Assembly: GCA_944323145.1 (NCBI GenBank)
Contig: CALURJ010000002.1
Span: 103,397-167,396 of the forward strand
Length of the DNA: 64,000 nucleotides
Reading direction: 5' to 3'
Origin: Candidatus Gastranaerophilales bacterium
Lineage (GTDB): Bacteria; Cyanobacteriota; Vampirovibrionia; Gastranaerophilales; Gastranaerophilaceae
Made by a program: the position numbers and the translations under genes. A model generated the notes under the pieces. It saw nothing but the letters and a program-made list of their open reading frames with translations, was not told the DNA's origin and made no database searches. Positions 34,017-46,170 of the stretch are shown here, piece after piece. Each line of letters begins with the position of its first letter. Position 1 is the first letter of the stretch.

Positions 34017-34952
34017 ATGGACGAATTTACTCATTATACGGTGATGAAAAATGAGGCTGTAGACGCTCTGGAATGTCAAAACGGCAAGATTTATGTCGAC
34101 TGTACCCTCGGCGGCGGCGGACACAGCGGACTTATATTGAGCCGCATTCAGCCAGACGGGCGCTTAATTGCATTTGATGTTGATGACGACGCAATAAAAG
34201 CTTCTTCCGAACGTCTTAAAGATTACAAAAACTTAACAATTGTGAAAGACTCTTATACAAATATTAAAAAAGTTTTACATAATCTCGGGATTGAAAAAAT
34301 TACAGGCGGTGTTTTGTTTGATTTAGGGGCATCCTATCATCAGTTTCACAAAGGAGAACGCGGTTTTTCGTTTTCTAAAGAAGCGCCTCTGGATATGAGA
34401 TTTAATCAAGATGCCGAATTTTCTGCCTATGATGTTGTAAATACTTACAGTGAAGCTGATTTGGTCAGAATTTTTTCGGAGTACGGAGAGGAAAGATTTT
34501 CAAAAAGAATAGCAAAAAAAATTGTTGAACAAAGAAAGGTTAAAAAGATAGAAACTACAACGGAATTAGCTGATTTAATCGTTAACTGCACTCCTCATAT
34601 TAAATCATCCATTCATCCTGCTACACGTGTGTTTCAGGCAATAAGGATTGAAGTTAATCATGAGTTAACAAATGTAAAAAATACTCTGAATGATGTGTTG
34701 GATTTACTCGACTTTGGTGCTATAATAAGTGTAATAAGTTTTCACTCGTTAGAGGATAGGTTAGTGAAACACTTATTCAAATATCACTCGCAGAGGTGCC
34801 ATTGTGATAAGTCCCAAATGATTTGCAAATGTCCGCCTCCGATTTTAGAACTGGTAAATAAAAAACCGATAACGGCGAGTGATGAGGAGATATCAATAAA
34901 CCCTCCTTCAAGAAGTGCTAAGTTAAGAGTAGCAAGATGTATCAGAAATTAG
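34017..34952 (+). CDS. rsmH: 16S rRNA (cytosine1402-N4)-methyltransferase
   Basis: 311 aa. The SAM motif DCTLGGGGHSGLIL, RLIAFDVDDDA, FDLGASYHQF, FSFSKEAPLDMRFN and ISFHSLEDRLVKH are diagnostic. It is classically first in the dcw cluster; here an FtsL-like gene follows, but the rest of the cluster is absent. No ribosome site precedes the ATG; a -10 lies six bases upstream. Confidence 0.95.
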   Translation: MDEFTHYTVMKNEAVDALECQNGKIYVDCTLGGGGHSGLILSRIQPDGRLIAFDVDDDAIKASSERLKDYKNLTIVKDSYTNIKKVLHNLGIEKITGGVLFDLGASYHQFHKGERGFSFSKEAPLDMRFNQDAEFSAYDVVNTYSEADLVRIFSEYGEERFSKRIAKKIVEQRKVKKIETTTELADLIVNCTPHIKSSIHPATRVFQAIRIEVNHELTNVKNTLNDVLDLLDFGAIISVISFHSLEDRLVKHLFKYHSQRCHCDKSQMICKCPPPILELVNKKPITASDEEISINPPSRSAKLRVARCIRN

Positions 34953-34984
34953 AGGGAGTAAGATAATTCAGTTGGGGTAGAAAC

Positions 34985-35455
34985 TTGAATACAGCAAGAG
35001 TAAGAACATTAGAAGTATCAATTCAGCAGGAAAGTTATTCAAATCAATCATACGTAAATAATCCGATAACAGAAGATAATCAGGTTATAGAAGGTTATTT
35101 CCAGAAGGAGATTTCACAAAAAGCTATGGCTATAAGAAAAGTAAATAAAACTTTATGCGGTTTATTGGGTATTGCAGTGCTTGTTGCATTTGTAAGCTAT
35201 TACTTTTCTATGTCTAATGAACTTACTTTGAACAAGTTAAGCCGTCAAATTACTACTTTGAATGATGAAAATGCAGAACTTCAAAACCAGCTCGACAGAT
35301 TGAAGTCATTCAATAATGTAGACAGTAAAATGATGGAATACAATATGCTTCAAAAAGCAGCAAAAGTTATTGAAGTTCAAGCTGTTTCATCTCCTGTTGC
35401 CGTTGATAACAAGCCGGTCAAATCTGCATCTTTTAATTGGGCTATCGGATATTAG
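34985..35455 (+). CDS. FtsL-like single-span cell division protein
   Basis: 156 aa from TTG 34985 (GGGG is 7 bases upstream; no better start exists). A cytosolic N-terminus of about 55 residues, one TM helix (LCGLLGIAVLVAFVSYYF) and a coiled coil (LNDENAELQNQLDRLKSF). The sequence is too divergent for certainty, but its position after rsmH and the topology match FtsL. Its likely partner DivIC/FtsB is encoded at 30697-31095. Confidence 0.65.
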   Translation: MNTARVRTLEVSIQQESYSNQSYVNNPITEDNQVIEGYFQKEISQKAMAIRKVNKTLCGLLGIAVLVAFVSYYFSMSNELTLNKLSRQITTLNDENAELQNQLDRLKSFNNVDSKMMEYNMLQKAAKVIEVQAVSSPVAVDNKPVKSASFNWAIGY

Positions 35456-35458
35456 TTT

Positions 35459-35848
35459 ATGGAGAATATAATACTCTGTACTGTTCCGTTTATTTGTTTT
35501 ATTGTATTGGTTTCAATCCAGCTTATTTCTACAAAACCGAATGGTAAAATAATCAAGAAGTATGGTAAACCGGTAAAATATTTTTCAAACAAAAAATGCT
35601 GGAATTCTGTTCCTATGCGTGGAACATCTATTGGATTGTATATTTATTCTGATTTTATAATTCTTTTAGATGGCAGGAAAGAGTATTTTTTAGACAGAGC
35701 ATTTAAAAATCTTAAATTGTATGGAAGTATTTTCATCAAAATATTTGAAATAGATATTGGTCAAGGGAAAATGCTTCAAATTAATATAAATTTACAGCAA
35801 GAAAAGTTGTTAAAAGAATTTTTTGGATTGGAAGATAAAAATATTTAA
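35459..35848 (+). CDS. Uncharacterised small membrane-anchored protein
   Basis: 129 aa. One N-terminal TM helix (about 4-24) followed by a compact alpha/beta domain with SVPMRGTSIGLYIYSDFIILLDG. It starts 3 bp after the FtsL-like gene stop, so it is translationally linked to it. Not recognised. Confidence 0.5.
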   Translation: MENIILCTVPFICFIVLVSIQLISTKPNGKIIKKYGKPVKYFSNKKCWNSVPMRGTSIGLYIYSDFIILLDGRKEYFLDRAFKNLKLYGSIFIKIFEIDIGQGKMLQININLQQEKLLKEFFGLEDKNI

Positions 35849-35961
35849 CTAAAGTATGAACTTTCCCATACTAAAGTATGAATTTTTGTAAAATTCATTA
35901 AAGTTTTTTCAAATTTGTGCCGTATGTATTTATGAAGGCATGTATAGTAAGGAAAATTTTA

Positions 35962-37218
35962 ATGAAAAAAGAAGAGAAAATTAATGGAGTTTCACTTTTT
36001 TCCCAGTCTGAATACTTGATAGACAAGGATCCTATTGAAGAAATTTTTGCTCTTAACTTGGGCGATTTTATTGCCGAAAATCTTATTTCCGAAGATCTGG
36101 CAAAAAAAATTGCTTCTAACGTTAAAGATAAAAAAGCCGGTTTAATTAATCAGCTAAAAGAATTGATTTCAATATATTCAATGAAAAATACTTTGTGTGT
36201 ATTAAGTTTTGACACTAATGAAAAACAGGCTATTTTTACATCTATTGCACAATCAGTTCAACAAATGCTGGAAGTGGATGCATGTCATATTTATTTGGAA
36301 AAGGACGGCAAATTGGAGCTTGCCGGAACAACATCCAATGCTGTAGAAGAATGTAATATTGATGAAAATTCACCTGCGGGAAAAGCATTCTTAACAAGAG
36401 AAACGGTGTTTGAAAAAGTTATTGCTGTTCCTATGCATTGTAATATTAATTCTCTCGGTGTGATTGTTATTGAGAATAATCCTGAAAAGGCTGTTAACGA
36501 AAATTATATAGAACTTGTTGAAAGTATTGCGGTACTTTTTGCAACGTCAATAACCTTGCAAAAAACAATTGATGAAGCTAACAAACTTATTGCTGATGAA
36601 CATTCTGCTGCCGGCGATCTGCAGCATATAAGAGCTGAACTTACCGCGTTGATAGGTGATTTATGCGATTATCAGCAAATCTTTGTTCAAAATCTTGCAA
36701 ATGCAGTTGATACAAAAGGCGGATACAAAGTTTCTCATTCTAAAAATACCGCAAACCTTGCAAGAAAAATTTGCAAAGAACTCGGTTTGAACGAAAAAAC
36801 TACCGATTTGATATATTATGCTGGGCTGCTTCAAAATATAGGCAAGATTGCGCTTCCGGAAAAAATGTTTACCACGGCCGGAAAACTTTCTGCGGAAGAA
36901 TTGAAAAAAATTCAGGAACATTCAAATGTCGGAGTTCATCTTTTAATGAATATCAACTTCTTATCCGAAGTTGTACCATATATAACTTATCAAAAAGAAA
37001 GATATGACGGCTCGGGAGAACCTGAAGGTTTAAAAGGACAATCTATTCCATTCGGTTCAAGAATTATTGCCGCAGCCGATGCATACTGCGCCATGACATC
37101 TGACAGACCTTACAGAAAGGCTATGCCTGTTGAAAAAGCTCTGGAAATTATGAAATCGGAAGCGGGGGCTAAATGGGATCCGGTGGTTGTTCAGGCACTG
37201 GAAAAAGTTGCGGGATAA
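35962..37218 (+). CDS. GAF plus degenerate HD-GYP domain protein
   Basis: 418 aa from ATG 35962 (AAGGA upstream); a GTG at 35917 would add 15 residues. A GAF domain occupies about 85-205. The HD-GYP domain (about 240-418) keeps HSKNTANLARKI, HSNVGVHLL, YDGSGEPEG and RIIAAADAYCAMTSDRPYR. However, the HD metal pair is QN (LLQNIGK, Q291-N292), the usual HHE is changed (YQKERYDG), and GYP is GEP. It probably does not hydrolyse c-di-GMP and may act as a sensor or scaffold. A terminator follows. Confidence 0.82.
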   Translation: MKKEEKINGVSLFSQSEYLIDKDPIEEIFALNLGDFIAENLISEDLAKKIASNVKDKKAGLINQLKELISIYSMKNTLCVLSFDTNEKQAIFTSIAQSVQQMLEVDACHIYLEKDGKLELAGTTSNAVEECNIDENSPAGKAFLTRETVFEKVIAVPMHCNINSLGVIVIENNPEKAVNENYIELVESIAVLFATSITLQKTIDEANKLIADEHSAAGDLQHIRAELTALIGDLCDYQQIFVQNLANAVDTKGGYKVSHSKNTANLARKICKELGLNEKTTDLIYYAGLLQNIGKIALPEKMFTTAGKLSAEELKKIQEHSNVGVHLLMNINFLSEVVPYITYQKERYDGSGEPEGLKGQSIPFGSRIIAAADAYCAMTSDRPYRKAMPVEKALEIMKSEAGAKWDPVVVQALEKVAG

Positions 37219-37239
37219 ACATCTATTTTATATATAAAA

Positions 37240-37272
37240 AGAGCCGTCGGTTATATGGGCGGCTCTTCCATT
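37240..37272. terminator. Shared terminator of the HD-GYP and Cys-rich genes
   Basis: AGAGCCG (37240-37246) and CGGCTCT (37260-37266) with AAAAA before and TTTTTT shortly after. Confidence 0.7.
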
Positions 37273-37274
37273 TT

Positions 37275-37568
37275 TTATTTTATGATACTAAATGCGACAA
37301 TATCTGATATTGAGATATTTAACCAGTCATATTTAAAACATATATAGTCATTACATTCACAGTTATCATCATCGCATGTACAGTAATCATTTAATCTGCA
37401 TACCAGAGCATTTTCCAGAGTAATAAAATCGTCATGACATTCCTCGCATCTGCCTTCCGGCTGAAAAAGATTCCCGTCAATTTTTAAATGCCCCGTAAAA
37501 ATAGTGATTTTATCAGACCCGCTTTCTTCAATGATTTTCCCGATTGATTTCATTAGATTTTTTGCCAT
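37275..37568 (-). CDS. Cys-rich small protein of unknown function
   Basis: 97 aa with eight Cys clustered at CEECHDDF, VCRLNDYCTCDDDNCECNDYIC. The pairs CxxC and CxC suggest metal binding, perhaps more than one zinc. An N-terminal helix (KNLMKSIGKIIEESG) precedes a strand-rich region. AAAGGAG lies before the ATG. It is transcribed away from gyrB. No family recognised. Confidence 0.6.
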   Translation of the reverse strand: MAKNLMKSIGKIIEESGSDKITIFTGHLKIDGNLFQPEGRCEECHDDFITLENALVCRLNDYCTCDDDNCECNDYICFKYDWLNISISDIVAFSIIK

Positions 37569-37694
37569 AAAATACTCCTTTTAAATTTACACAATCGAGT
37601 ATAAGCAAAATTGTTATTTCTAAAATTCGCCTTTAGGCTATTAATGAGTTTAAAGTTAACTTTTTGTCATAAATTCGTAAAAAAAATGTGTTTG

Positions 37695-37703
37695 TGTTAC
37701 AAT
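37695..37703 (+). promoter_or_regulatory. gyrB promoter, extended -10
   Basis: TGTTACAAT (37695-37703) has the TGn extension. No good -35 is visible, which is usual for extended -10 promoters. Confidence 0.55.
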
Positions 37704-37730
37704 AAAGTCAAGGGAATTAGACTAATTTAA

Positions 37731-40874
<3,144 letters not shown>

Positions 40875-40903
40875 TTGAATAAAAAATATTCTTGATGTAT
40901 TAT
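40875..40903 (+). promoter_or_regulatory. adk promoter
   Basis: TTGAAT (40875-40880), 17 bases, TATTAT (40898-40903). It abuts the right arm of island B. Confidence 0.65.
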
Positions 40904-40936
40904 AGAGTCATAGATAATACGAAAGAGAGATTTATT

Positions 40937-41596
40937 ATGACAAAAAAAGAATTGATTTTTTTAGGACCGCCGGCTTGCGGTAAAGGTACGCAAACAAACA
41001 AACTCGCTGAATTTTTAAAATTTCCGCATATTGATACAGGGTCTTTATTAAGAGCTGAAATTAAAGGTGAAACAGAAGCAGGGAAAGAAGCAAAAGCTTA
41101 TATTGATAAAGGTCAGCTTGTTCCTGTAGCCCTTGTTTCCAGAATTATTAAAAACAGACTTGCTCAGGATGACTGCAAAAACGGATATATCCTTGACGGT
41201 TACCCGAGAAGCGTTGAACAGGCCGAAGAATTGGAAAAAATGAATGCAGAAATAGATAACGGCGAAGATACAAAATTTATTGCAGTTTATTTTAATATTG
41301 ATACAAGTATTCTTGTTGAAAGAATTGTAAACCGTCGTTCCTGCCCTGTTTGCGGAGAAATTTATAATCTTGAATTTAAACCGCCGAAAGTTGAAGGGCA
41401 TTGTGACAAAGACGGAGCAGAACTTACTCAGCGTAAAGACGATACAAGAGAAGTTGCCCAGTCAAGATTTGATACATACAATAAAGAAACAGCACCTCTT
41501 GTTGATTACTATACTAAAAAAGGTGTTCTCAAATCAATTGATGCAAACGGTACAATTGACGAAGTTTGGGAAAGATTATTAGAGGTAATTAAATGA
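40937..41596 (+). CDS. adk: Adenylate kinase
   Basis: 219 aa from ATG 40937; the upstream in-frame ATG at 40892 precedes the -10 and is rejected. The P-loop GPPACGKGTQ, DTGSLLRAEI, GYILDGYPRSVEQAE and a zinc-type LID with CPVCGEIYN and C-x-K-D are present. It balances adenine nucleotides. The stop overlaps map by 4 bp (ATGA). Confidence 0.95.
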   Translation: MTKKELIFLGPPACGKGTQTNKLAEFLKFPHIDTGSLLRAEIKGETEAGKEAKAYIDKGQLVPVALVSRIIKNRLAQDDCKNGYILDGYPRSVEQAEELEKMNAEIDNGEDTKFIAVYFNIDTSILVERIVNRRSCPVCGEIYNLEFKPPKVEGHCDKDGAELTQRKDDTREVAQSRFDTYNKETAPLVDYYTKKGVLKSIDANGTIDEVWERLLEVIK

Positions 41597-42345
41597 TTCA
41601 CAAAAAGTCACGTGATGAAATCAAAAGAATGCGTCATGCAGGGCATATCGTAGCTCTTGTTCATCAAAAGATGAGGGAAGTTATCGAACCTGGTATAAGC
41701 ACAAAAGAATTAGACAGTATAGCTCATGATATTATAAGAAAAGAACGTGCTGTTCCGACATTTTTAGGTTATCATGGTTTCCCCGGGTCTATCTGCGCTT
41801 CTATTAATGAGCAGGTAGTTCATGGTATCCCGCATGAAGATGTTAAAGTTAAAGAAGGCGATATCATAAGTATTGATGTCGGGGCTACTTATGCCGGTAT
41901 GGTTGGCGATGGGGCATGGACTTATCCTGTCGGCAAAATCAGTGAAGAGTGCCAGAGACTTTTGAAAGTTACAGAGGAAGCTCTTTTTGCCGGTATAGCC
42001 CAGATGAAGCCTGATAATGTTTTGGATGATATATCCGGAGCAGTTGAGTCCGTTGCACTAAGAGAAAAACTCGGTATTGTAAGACAATATGGCGGCCATG
42101 GTGTAGGTCATGAAATGCATGAAGAACCGTTTTTGTTTAATTACAAAGTCGGCGACCATACATTGATTAAGTCAGGATATGCAATTGCGATAGAACCTAT
42201 GCTTAATTTAGGCTGTGACGAAGTTGTTGTTGCGGATGACGAATGGACAGTCAGCACTGCTGATAATATGCCTTCTGCACATTTTGAGCATACGGTGCTT
42301 GCAACTGATGACGGACCGTTGATTATTACGCAGCTTATGTCGTAA
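41593..42345 (+). CDS. map: Type I methionine aminopeptidase
   Basis: 250 aa. Metal ligands in SIDVGATYAGMVGDGAWTY (two Asp), GGHGVGHEMHEEP (His), AIAIEPML (Glu) and FEHTVL (Glu). It has no N-terminal zinc extension. Adk-map is a common pairing in r-protein neighbourhoods, but here it stands alone after gyrB. It probably shares the adk promoter. Confidence 0.96.
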   Translation: MIHKKSRDEIKRMRHAGHIVALVHQKMREVIEPGISTKELDSIAHDIIRKERAVPTFLGYHGFPGSICASINEQVVHGIPHEDVKVKEGDIISIDVGATYAGMVGDGAWTYPVGKISEECQRLLKVTEEALFAGIAQMKPDNVLDDISGAVESVALREKLGIVRQYGGHGVGHEMHEEPFLFNYKVGDHTLIKSGYAIAIEPMLNLGCDEVVVADDEWTVSTADNMPSAHFEHTVLATDDGPLIITQLMS

Positions 42346-42357
42346 GGAGAATATTTT

Positions 42358-42984
42358 ATGGGTTATTATATAGGATTATCTCTTGCGGCGTCTTCCGGTA
42401 TGGATTCCGGCGTAGCAGTGTTGGATGAAGACAATAAATTAATCTTTCTTGATAAGCTATATACAATGAATGATGTTATGTATTTTTTTGATAATTTTTC
42501 ATCATTAAAATATTCAAAAATTTGTGTATCGCTTGTATGGGACAGGACAATGCTTAACGGTAAGTGGAGGATACTCGGTAAACCTTATCAGCTTGTTGCT
42601 ACAAATCCTTTGATGCCTAATCGGGAAGGGTGGACTCAGAGATATTCTACAAGAGGCTGTGAATATTTTAGATCTTTAAATGAAAAAGGGATAGATATAA
42701 GCAGGTTTGAAATGTATTTAACCAGACAGAGTATGAATTTAAATTCATGCTATAAAGAACGCTCTCCGGCGGACTGTAAGTATCTGCAGCAGATGTTAAG
42801 GTTTGAATACGGATTGGATTTGCCTTCTAATATGATGCCGATGTCTCAACTGGAAGCTATTGTCGGGGCAATCCTTGCAAGAGAAAGTGTAAAAAATCCT
42901 GATAATATCAAGCAAATATCAACATTCAGAGATTTTGCCGTAATCGATTTTGTACATCAGCCTGCAAATTTAATCTCTGCTTGA
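42358..42984 (+). CDS. Putative RNase H-fold protein, DUF429-like
   Basis: 208 aa. The start YYIGLSLAASSGMDSGVAVLDEDNKL resembles the first hairpin of RNase H-like folds, and SQLEAIVGAILAREs near residue 163 resembles the late acidic helix of DUF429 proteins. A WDRTMLNGKWRILGKPYQL region is unfamiliar. GGAG precedes the ATG, 12 bp after map. It overlaps the convergent 42970 gene by 15 bp. Function unknown. Confidence 0.45.
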   Translation: MGYYIGLSLAASSGMDSGVAVLDEDNKLIFLDKLYTMNDVMYFFDNFSSLKYSKICVSLVWDRTMLNGKWRILGKPYQLVATNPLMPNREGWTQRYSTRGCEYFRSLNEKGIDISRFEMYLTRQSMNLNSCYKERSPADCKYLQQMLRFEYGLDLPSNMMPMSQLEAIVGAILARESVKNPDNIKQISTFRDFAVIDFVHQPANLISA

Positions 42985-43494
42985 CATTAGACTTAATGCT
43001 AGCCCTAATGCAGCTCCAATGCCCATTCCCCACTTAAATCTGTTCCATTTTAGTGATTTATATGCATCTGCGCAATTGTTATCCATTAAATGCGGGTTCT
43101 TTTTAAATGTTTTAAAATTTTCGCTAAAGTATGTTTTCAATTTTTTTACAGAAGCAGGGTCTGAAACTTCTTTATCAATATCTATACATTTTTGTGTAAT
43201 TTCTTTGACATCAGCATTAACTCCTGCTTCCTGCAGAATCATTTTGCTTTCTGATGATAAAGATTTTTTTTCAATTTCTTTTACTGCCTGTGTTAGGGAA
43301 GCTATTTTAGAATTAGCTTCATCTTTAGTAACTTTAAACGCTTTATTCACAAATTCGTCTTTTGTGACAGGCAAGTAGTAAGCAGTCATTCCTAAAAGTC
43401 CGCCAAAGATTGTACCTCCGATTTTCTTTTTCTTGGAAGATACCGGTGAATAATACATCATATTAGGATCAAATTGAGGAGAGTTTACAGACAT
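42970..43494 (-). CDS. Lineage-specific protein with two hydrophobic segments
   Basis: 174 aa; not recognised. N-terminus MSVNSPQFDPNMMYYSPVSS, then a Gly-rich hydrophobic segment (IGGTIFGGLLGMTAYYLP), a helical middle (about 50-140) and a second C-terminal Gly-rich segment (GMGIGAALGLALSLMS). This arrangement, two membrane-type segments around a helical domain, recalls the 22629 and 23126 products. AAGGAAT lies upstream of the ATG. Confidence 0.55.
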   Translation of the reverse strand: MSVNSPQFDPNMMYYSPVSSKKKKIGGTIFGGLLGMTAYYLPVTKDEFVNKAFKVTKDEANSKIASLTQAVKEIEKKSLSSESKMILQEAGVNADVKEITQKCIDIDKEVSDPASVKKLKTYFSENFKTFKKNPHLMDNNCADAYKSLKWNRFKWGMGIGAALGLALSLMSSRD

Positions 43495-43566
43495 ACAAAT
43501 TCCTTTTATATTTTTAAGTTACTTATATAAATCGCGTAAAAAATTTTTTTTGCCTGTAATTTAAAA

Positions 43567-44184
43567 TTAATTAACAAAAAAGTTTGAAATAAGAGAAATA
43601 ACTTCCTTATGTATTTCATCAATAGATTTTGTTGCATCTATTACCTTAATTCTTTGAGGCTCCAGTTTGGCAAGTTCAAGATATCCGTTTCTCACGCGGT
43701 TGTGAAATTCTATTCCGGCGCTTTCCATTCTATCTTTTTGAGTGCCTACACGTTTCATAGAAGTTTCAACATCAATGTCGAAAACAAATGTTAAATCAGG
43801 CTTTTGTCCGTTTGTCGCAATATCATTCAGCATATTAATTCTTTCGATGTCAAGTCCTCTGCCGTATCCCTGATAGGCAACAGTAGAATCAATATGTCTA
43901 TCGCATAAAACAATTTTGCCTTCTTTAACGGCAGGATTAACAATTATATCAATGTTTTGCGCTCTGTCTGCCAGAAACAAAAAAGATTCACATCTGTCAG
44001 ATACCGGACCTTCATAATTTAACAGGATTTCTCTTACCTTTTCACCTAATCCTTTTCCGCCGGGTTCACGGGTAAGTACAACATCAATCCCGTTTTGTTC
44101 TAAATATTCGGCCAATAATTTCATCTGGGTTGTCTTTCCGCACCCGTCAGCGCCCTCAAATGTTATAAACAGACCTTTTTTCAT
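43567..44184 (-). CDS. tmk: Thymidylate kinase
   Basis: 205 aa, normal length. P-loop FEGADGCGKTTQ, LTREPGG, and the CDRHIDSTVAYQGYGRG motif (DR-x type). It makes dTDP. The start ATG is preceded by GAGGTAA. Divergent from the M16-like gene. Confidence 0.95.
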   Translation of the reverse strand: MKKGLFITFEGADGCGKTTQMKLLAEYLEQNGIDVVLTREPGGKGLGEKVREILLNYEGPVSDRCESFLFLADRAQNIDIIVNPAVKEGKIVLCDRHIDSTVAYQGYGRGLDIERINMLNDIATNGQKPDLTFVFDIDVETSMKRVGTQKDRMESAGIEFHNRVRNGYLELAKLEPQRIKVIDATKSIDEIHKEVISLISNFFVN

Positions 44185-44295
44185 ATATTACCTCATGGTC
44201 TAAATTATATCAAAAAAATAAAAATCAGACTAAAGTATATCTAATTTGTGTTTTTACTAATATTATGCTAAAATTCGGCATAAGAGGAGAGTTGT

Positions 44296-45510
44296 ATGAA
44301 TATTGAAATTTCAGAATTAAAAAATAATATAGAATTTGTATACAAGAGAAATCCGGATACCCCCAGAGTTGCTTTTTATCTTAATTTTTCTCTAAATAAT
44401 CCATTGCCTGAACCGGGAGTTTATTCTTTAATGGTGAGATTATTCTTGCAAGGAACGAAAAGATACAATGCCCGGCAGTTATCCGAAGAATTGGATAAAT
44501 ATGCCATTGAATTTACTGCTGAGATGAAATTGGATTATGTTAAATTTAAATTTGTATGTTTGAATGAGGATTTTGAGAAAGCTCTTGAGATATTCAGCGA
44601 TATCGTCAAAAATACGACATTTGAAGAATTTGAAAAAGAACGGGCAAAGCTTGAGGGAGAAATTATTGCAGAATTAGACTCTCCGCGTGCAAAAATTATT
44701 GACAGCTATTATAAAAATATTTATGCAGGACACAATTACGGTTATACAAACACTGTGATTTTGGAAAATCTTAAAAATCTGAAAAAGCAGGATGTGATAG
44801 ACGCTTACAATGCAATTGTCGATAATAGTAAAAAAGTTGCGGCCTTTGTAGGAGATTTGGATTTTGACAGGGTTAAAAGCTCTCTTGACGAAAAGCTGGG
44901 AGATATAACCCCTTCTGTGAAAGAGCTTCCTGAATTGCCCAGACCACTGCTGTCAAACAAAAAAGAAGTCGAACTTATTCAACAGGATTTGAATCAGGCT
45001 CATATTTTAAAAGGTTGGATTGTAGATTCTGCAGGCGGTAATGATTATCCGGCTATTGCGTTGTTGAATATTATCCTAGGTGCAAGCGGTTTGTCTTCAA
45101 GGTTATTTTTGGAACTTCGTGATAAAAAGGGGCTTGCTTATGTTGTCAGAAGTGCTTATGATGTTGCAAGACTTTCTGCGAATTTTTCAATTTACATAGC
45201 CACAGAACCCGGTAATATAGAAGTTTCTCTAAAAGGTTTTGAAGAGGAGATTGAAAAAATTAAGACTGTTCCTGTTACTGAAGAAGAACTTGAAAACGCA
45301 AAAAATAATCTTTTCGGGAAATGGGCTTTTATTTCAGAAACTAATTCGCAGCAGGCAAACTGGCTTGCCCATTATGGTATTATGGGATTTGGCTTTGACT
45401 TCCATGAAAAAGCTGTTGAAAGAGTAAAGAAAGTAACTGTACAGGATATTTTAGACTGTGCAAACAAATACTTTAATGACAAATTTGTTCTTTCTGTCCT
45501 AAAGCCGTAA
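44296..45510 (+). CDS. M16-family protein without the HxxEH zinc motif
   Basis: 404 aa. The fold is recognisable: DTPRVAFYLNFSLNN, LFLQGTKRYNARQLSEEL, and a C-terminal RDKKGLAYVVRSAY with FSIYIATEPGN. In active M16 proteases HFLEH precedes the GT-K motif; here that position reads YSLMV, so zinc and catalytic residues are absent. Such proteins normally work as the inactive partner of an active M16 subunit, which is not adjacent. AGAGGAGAG precedes the ATG. Confidence 0.82.
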   Translation: MNIEISELKNNIEFVYKRNPDTPRVAFYLNFSLNNPLPEPGVYSLMVRLFLQGTKRYNARQLSEELDKYAIEFTAEMKLDYVKFKFVCLNEDFEKALEIFSDIVKNTTFEEFEKERAKLEGEIIAELDSPRAKIIDSYYKNIYAGHNYGYTNTVILENLKNLKKQDVIDAYNAIVDNSKKVAAFVGDLDFDRVKSSLDEKLGDITPSVKELPELPRPLLSNKKEVELIQQDLNQAHILKGWIVDSAGGNDYPAIALLNIILGASGLSSRLFLELRDKKGLAYVVRSAYDVARLSANFSIYIATEPGNIEVSLKGFEEEIEKIKTVPVTEEELENAKNNLFGKWAFISETNSQQANWLAHYGIMGFGFDFHEKAVERVKKVTVQDILDCANKYFNDKFVLSVLKP

Positions 45511-45567
45511 CCATGTCAGCCAATGGATACCTTTTGAGTATGTTAAATAATATTCATGAGGCGGCCT

Positions 45568-46170
45568 ATGAAATACCTGTATACTATATTTCTAATACTG
45601 ATTATTATATTTTGTACAGGTCATACCTATTGGGATGATAAAGATTTGCCTGTCTCATATCAGCCTAATACTGATAAACTTGAAACTGTTTTCAGAACTG
45701 CTTTGCCGTTAAAGGATGGTATTATTTTTACTAAAGTTCCGCGGGGGCTTATAGTCAGTATTGATGAAAGATATTTCTTCAGTGAAGGAGAAGCACGTAT
45801 TAAGGAAAGTTCTCTATGTATATTAGACAGAATAACTTTGTTGCTACATGAACTTTCAAACTATTGCGTGGTTGAAAATCATACGGAAGACAATAATTTG
45901 TCGGGTACTGTTTATAATGATGATTGTGAAATTTCTCTTGCCCGTTCAACTAATATTGTCCAATATATGATAAAATATGGGAAAATACAGCCAGATAGAT
46001 TATTTGCTCTTGGATACGGGCAGTATATGCCTTTTAGGGGAAACGTAAAATCCTATGATTTTAAAGGTATTCCGACAGGCATGGCAGCATCAGAGAATTT
46101 GCGAAAAAGCAGTTCAAGAATGAATAAACGCATTGATTTTGTAATTCTTGAATACGAAGCTAGGCGATAA
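45568..46170 (+). CDS. OmpA/MotB-domain envelope protein
   Basis: 200 aa from ATG 45568 (GAGG 6 bases upstream); ATG 45556 is an alternative. An N-terminal signal or anchor (YLYTIFLILIIIFCTG) is followed by a C-terminal OmpA-like domain with RITLLLHELSNYCVVENHTED, ISLARSTNIVQYMIKYG, LFALGYGQYMP and the end motif NKRIDFVI, which binds peptidoglycan in this family. A link to the flagellar motor (MotB-like) is possible but there is no plug/MotA pair. It converges with the sigma factor gene, overlapping by 11 bp. Confidence 0.75.
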   Translation: MKYLYTIFLILIIIFCTGHTYWDDKDLPVSYQPNTDKLETVFRTALPLKDGIIFTKVPRGLIVSIDERYFFSEGEARIKESSLCILDRITLLLHELSNYCVVENHTEDNNLSGTVYNDDCEISLARSTNIVQYMIKYGKIQPDRLFALGYGQYMPFRGNVKSYDFKGIPTGMAASENLRKSSSRMNKRIDFVILEYEARR

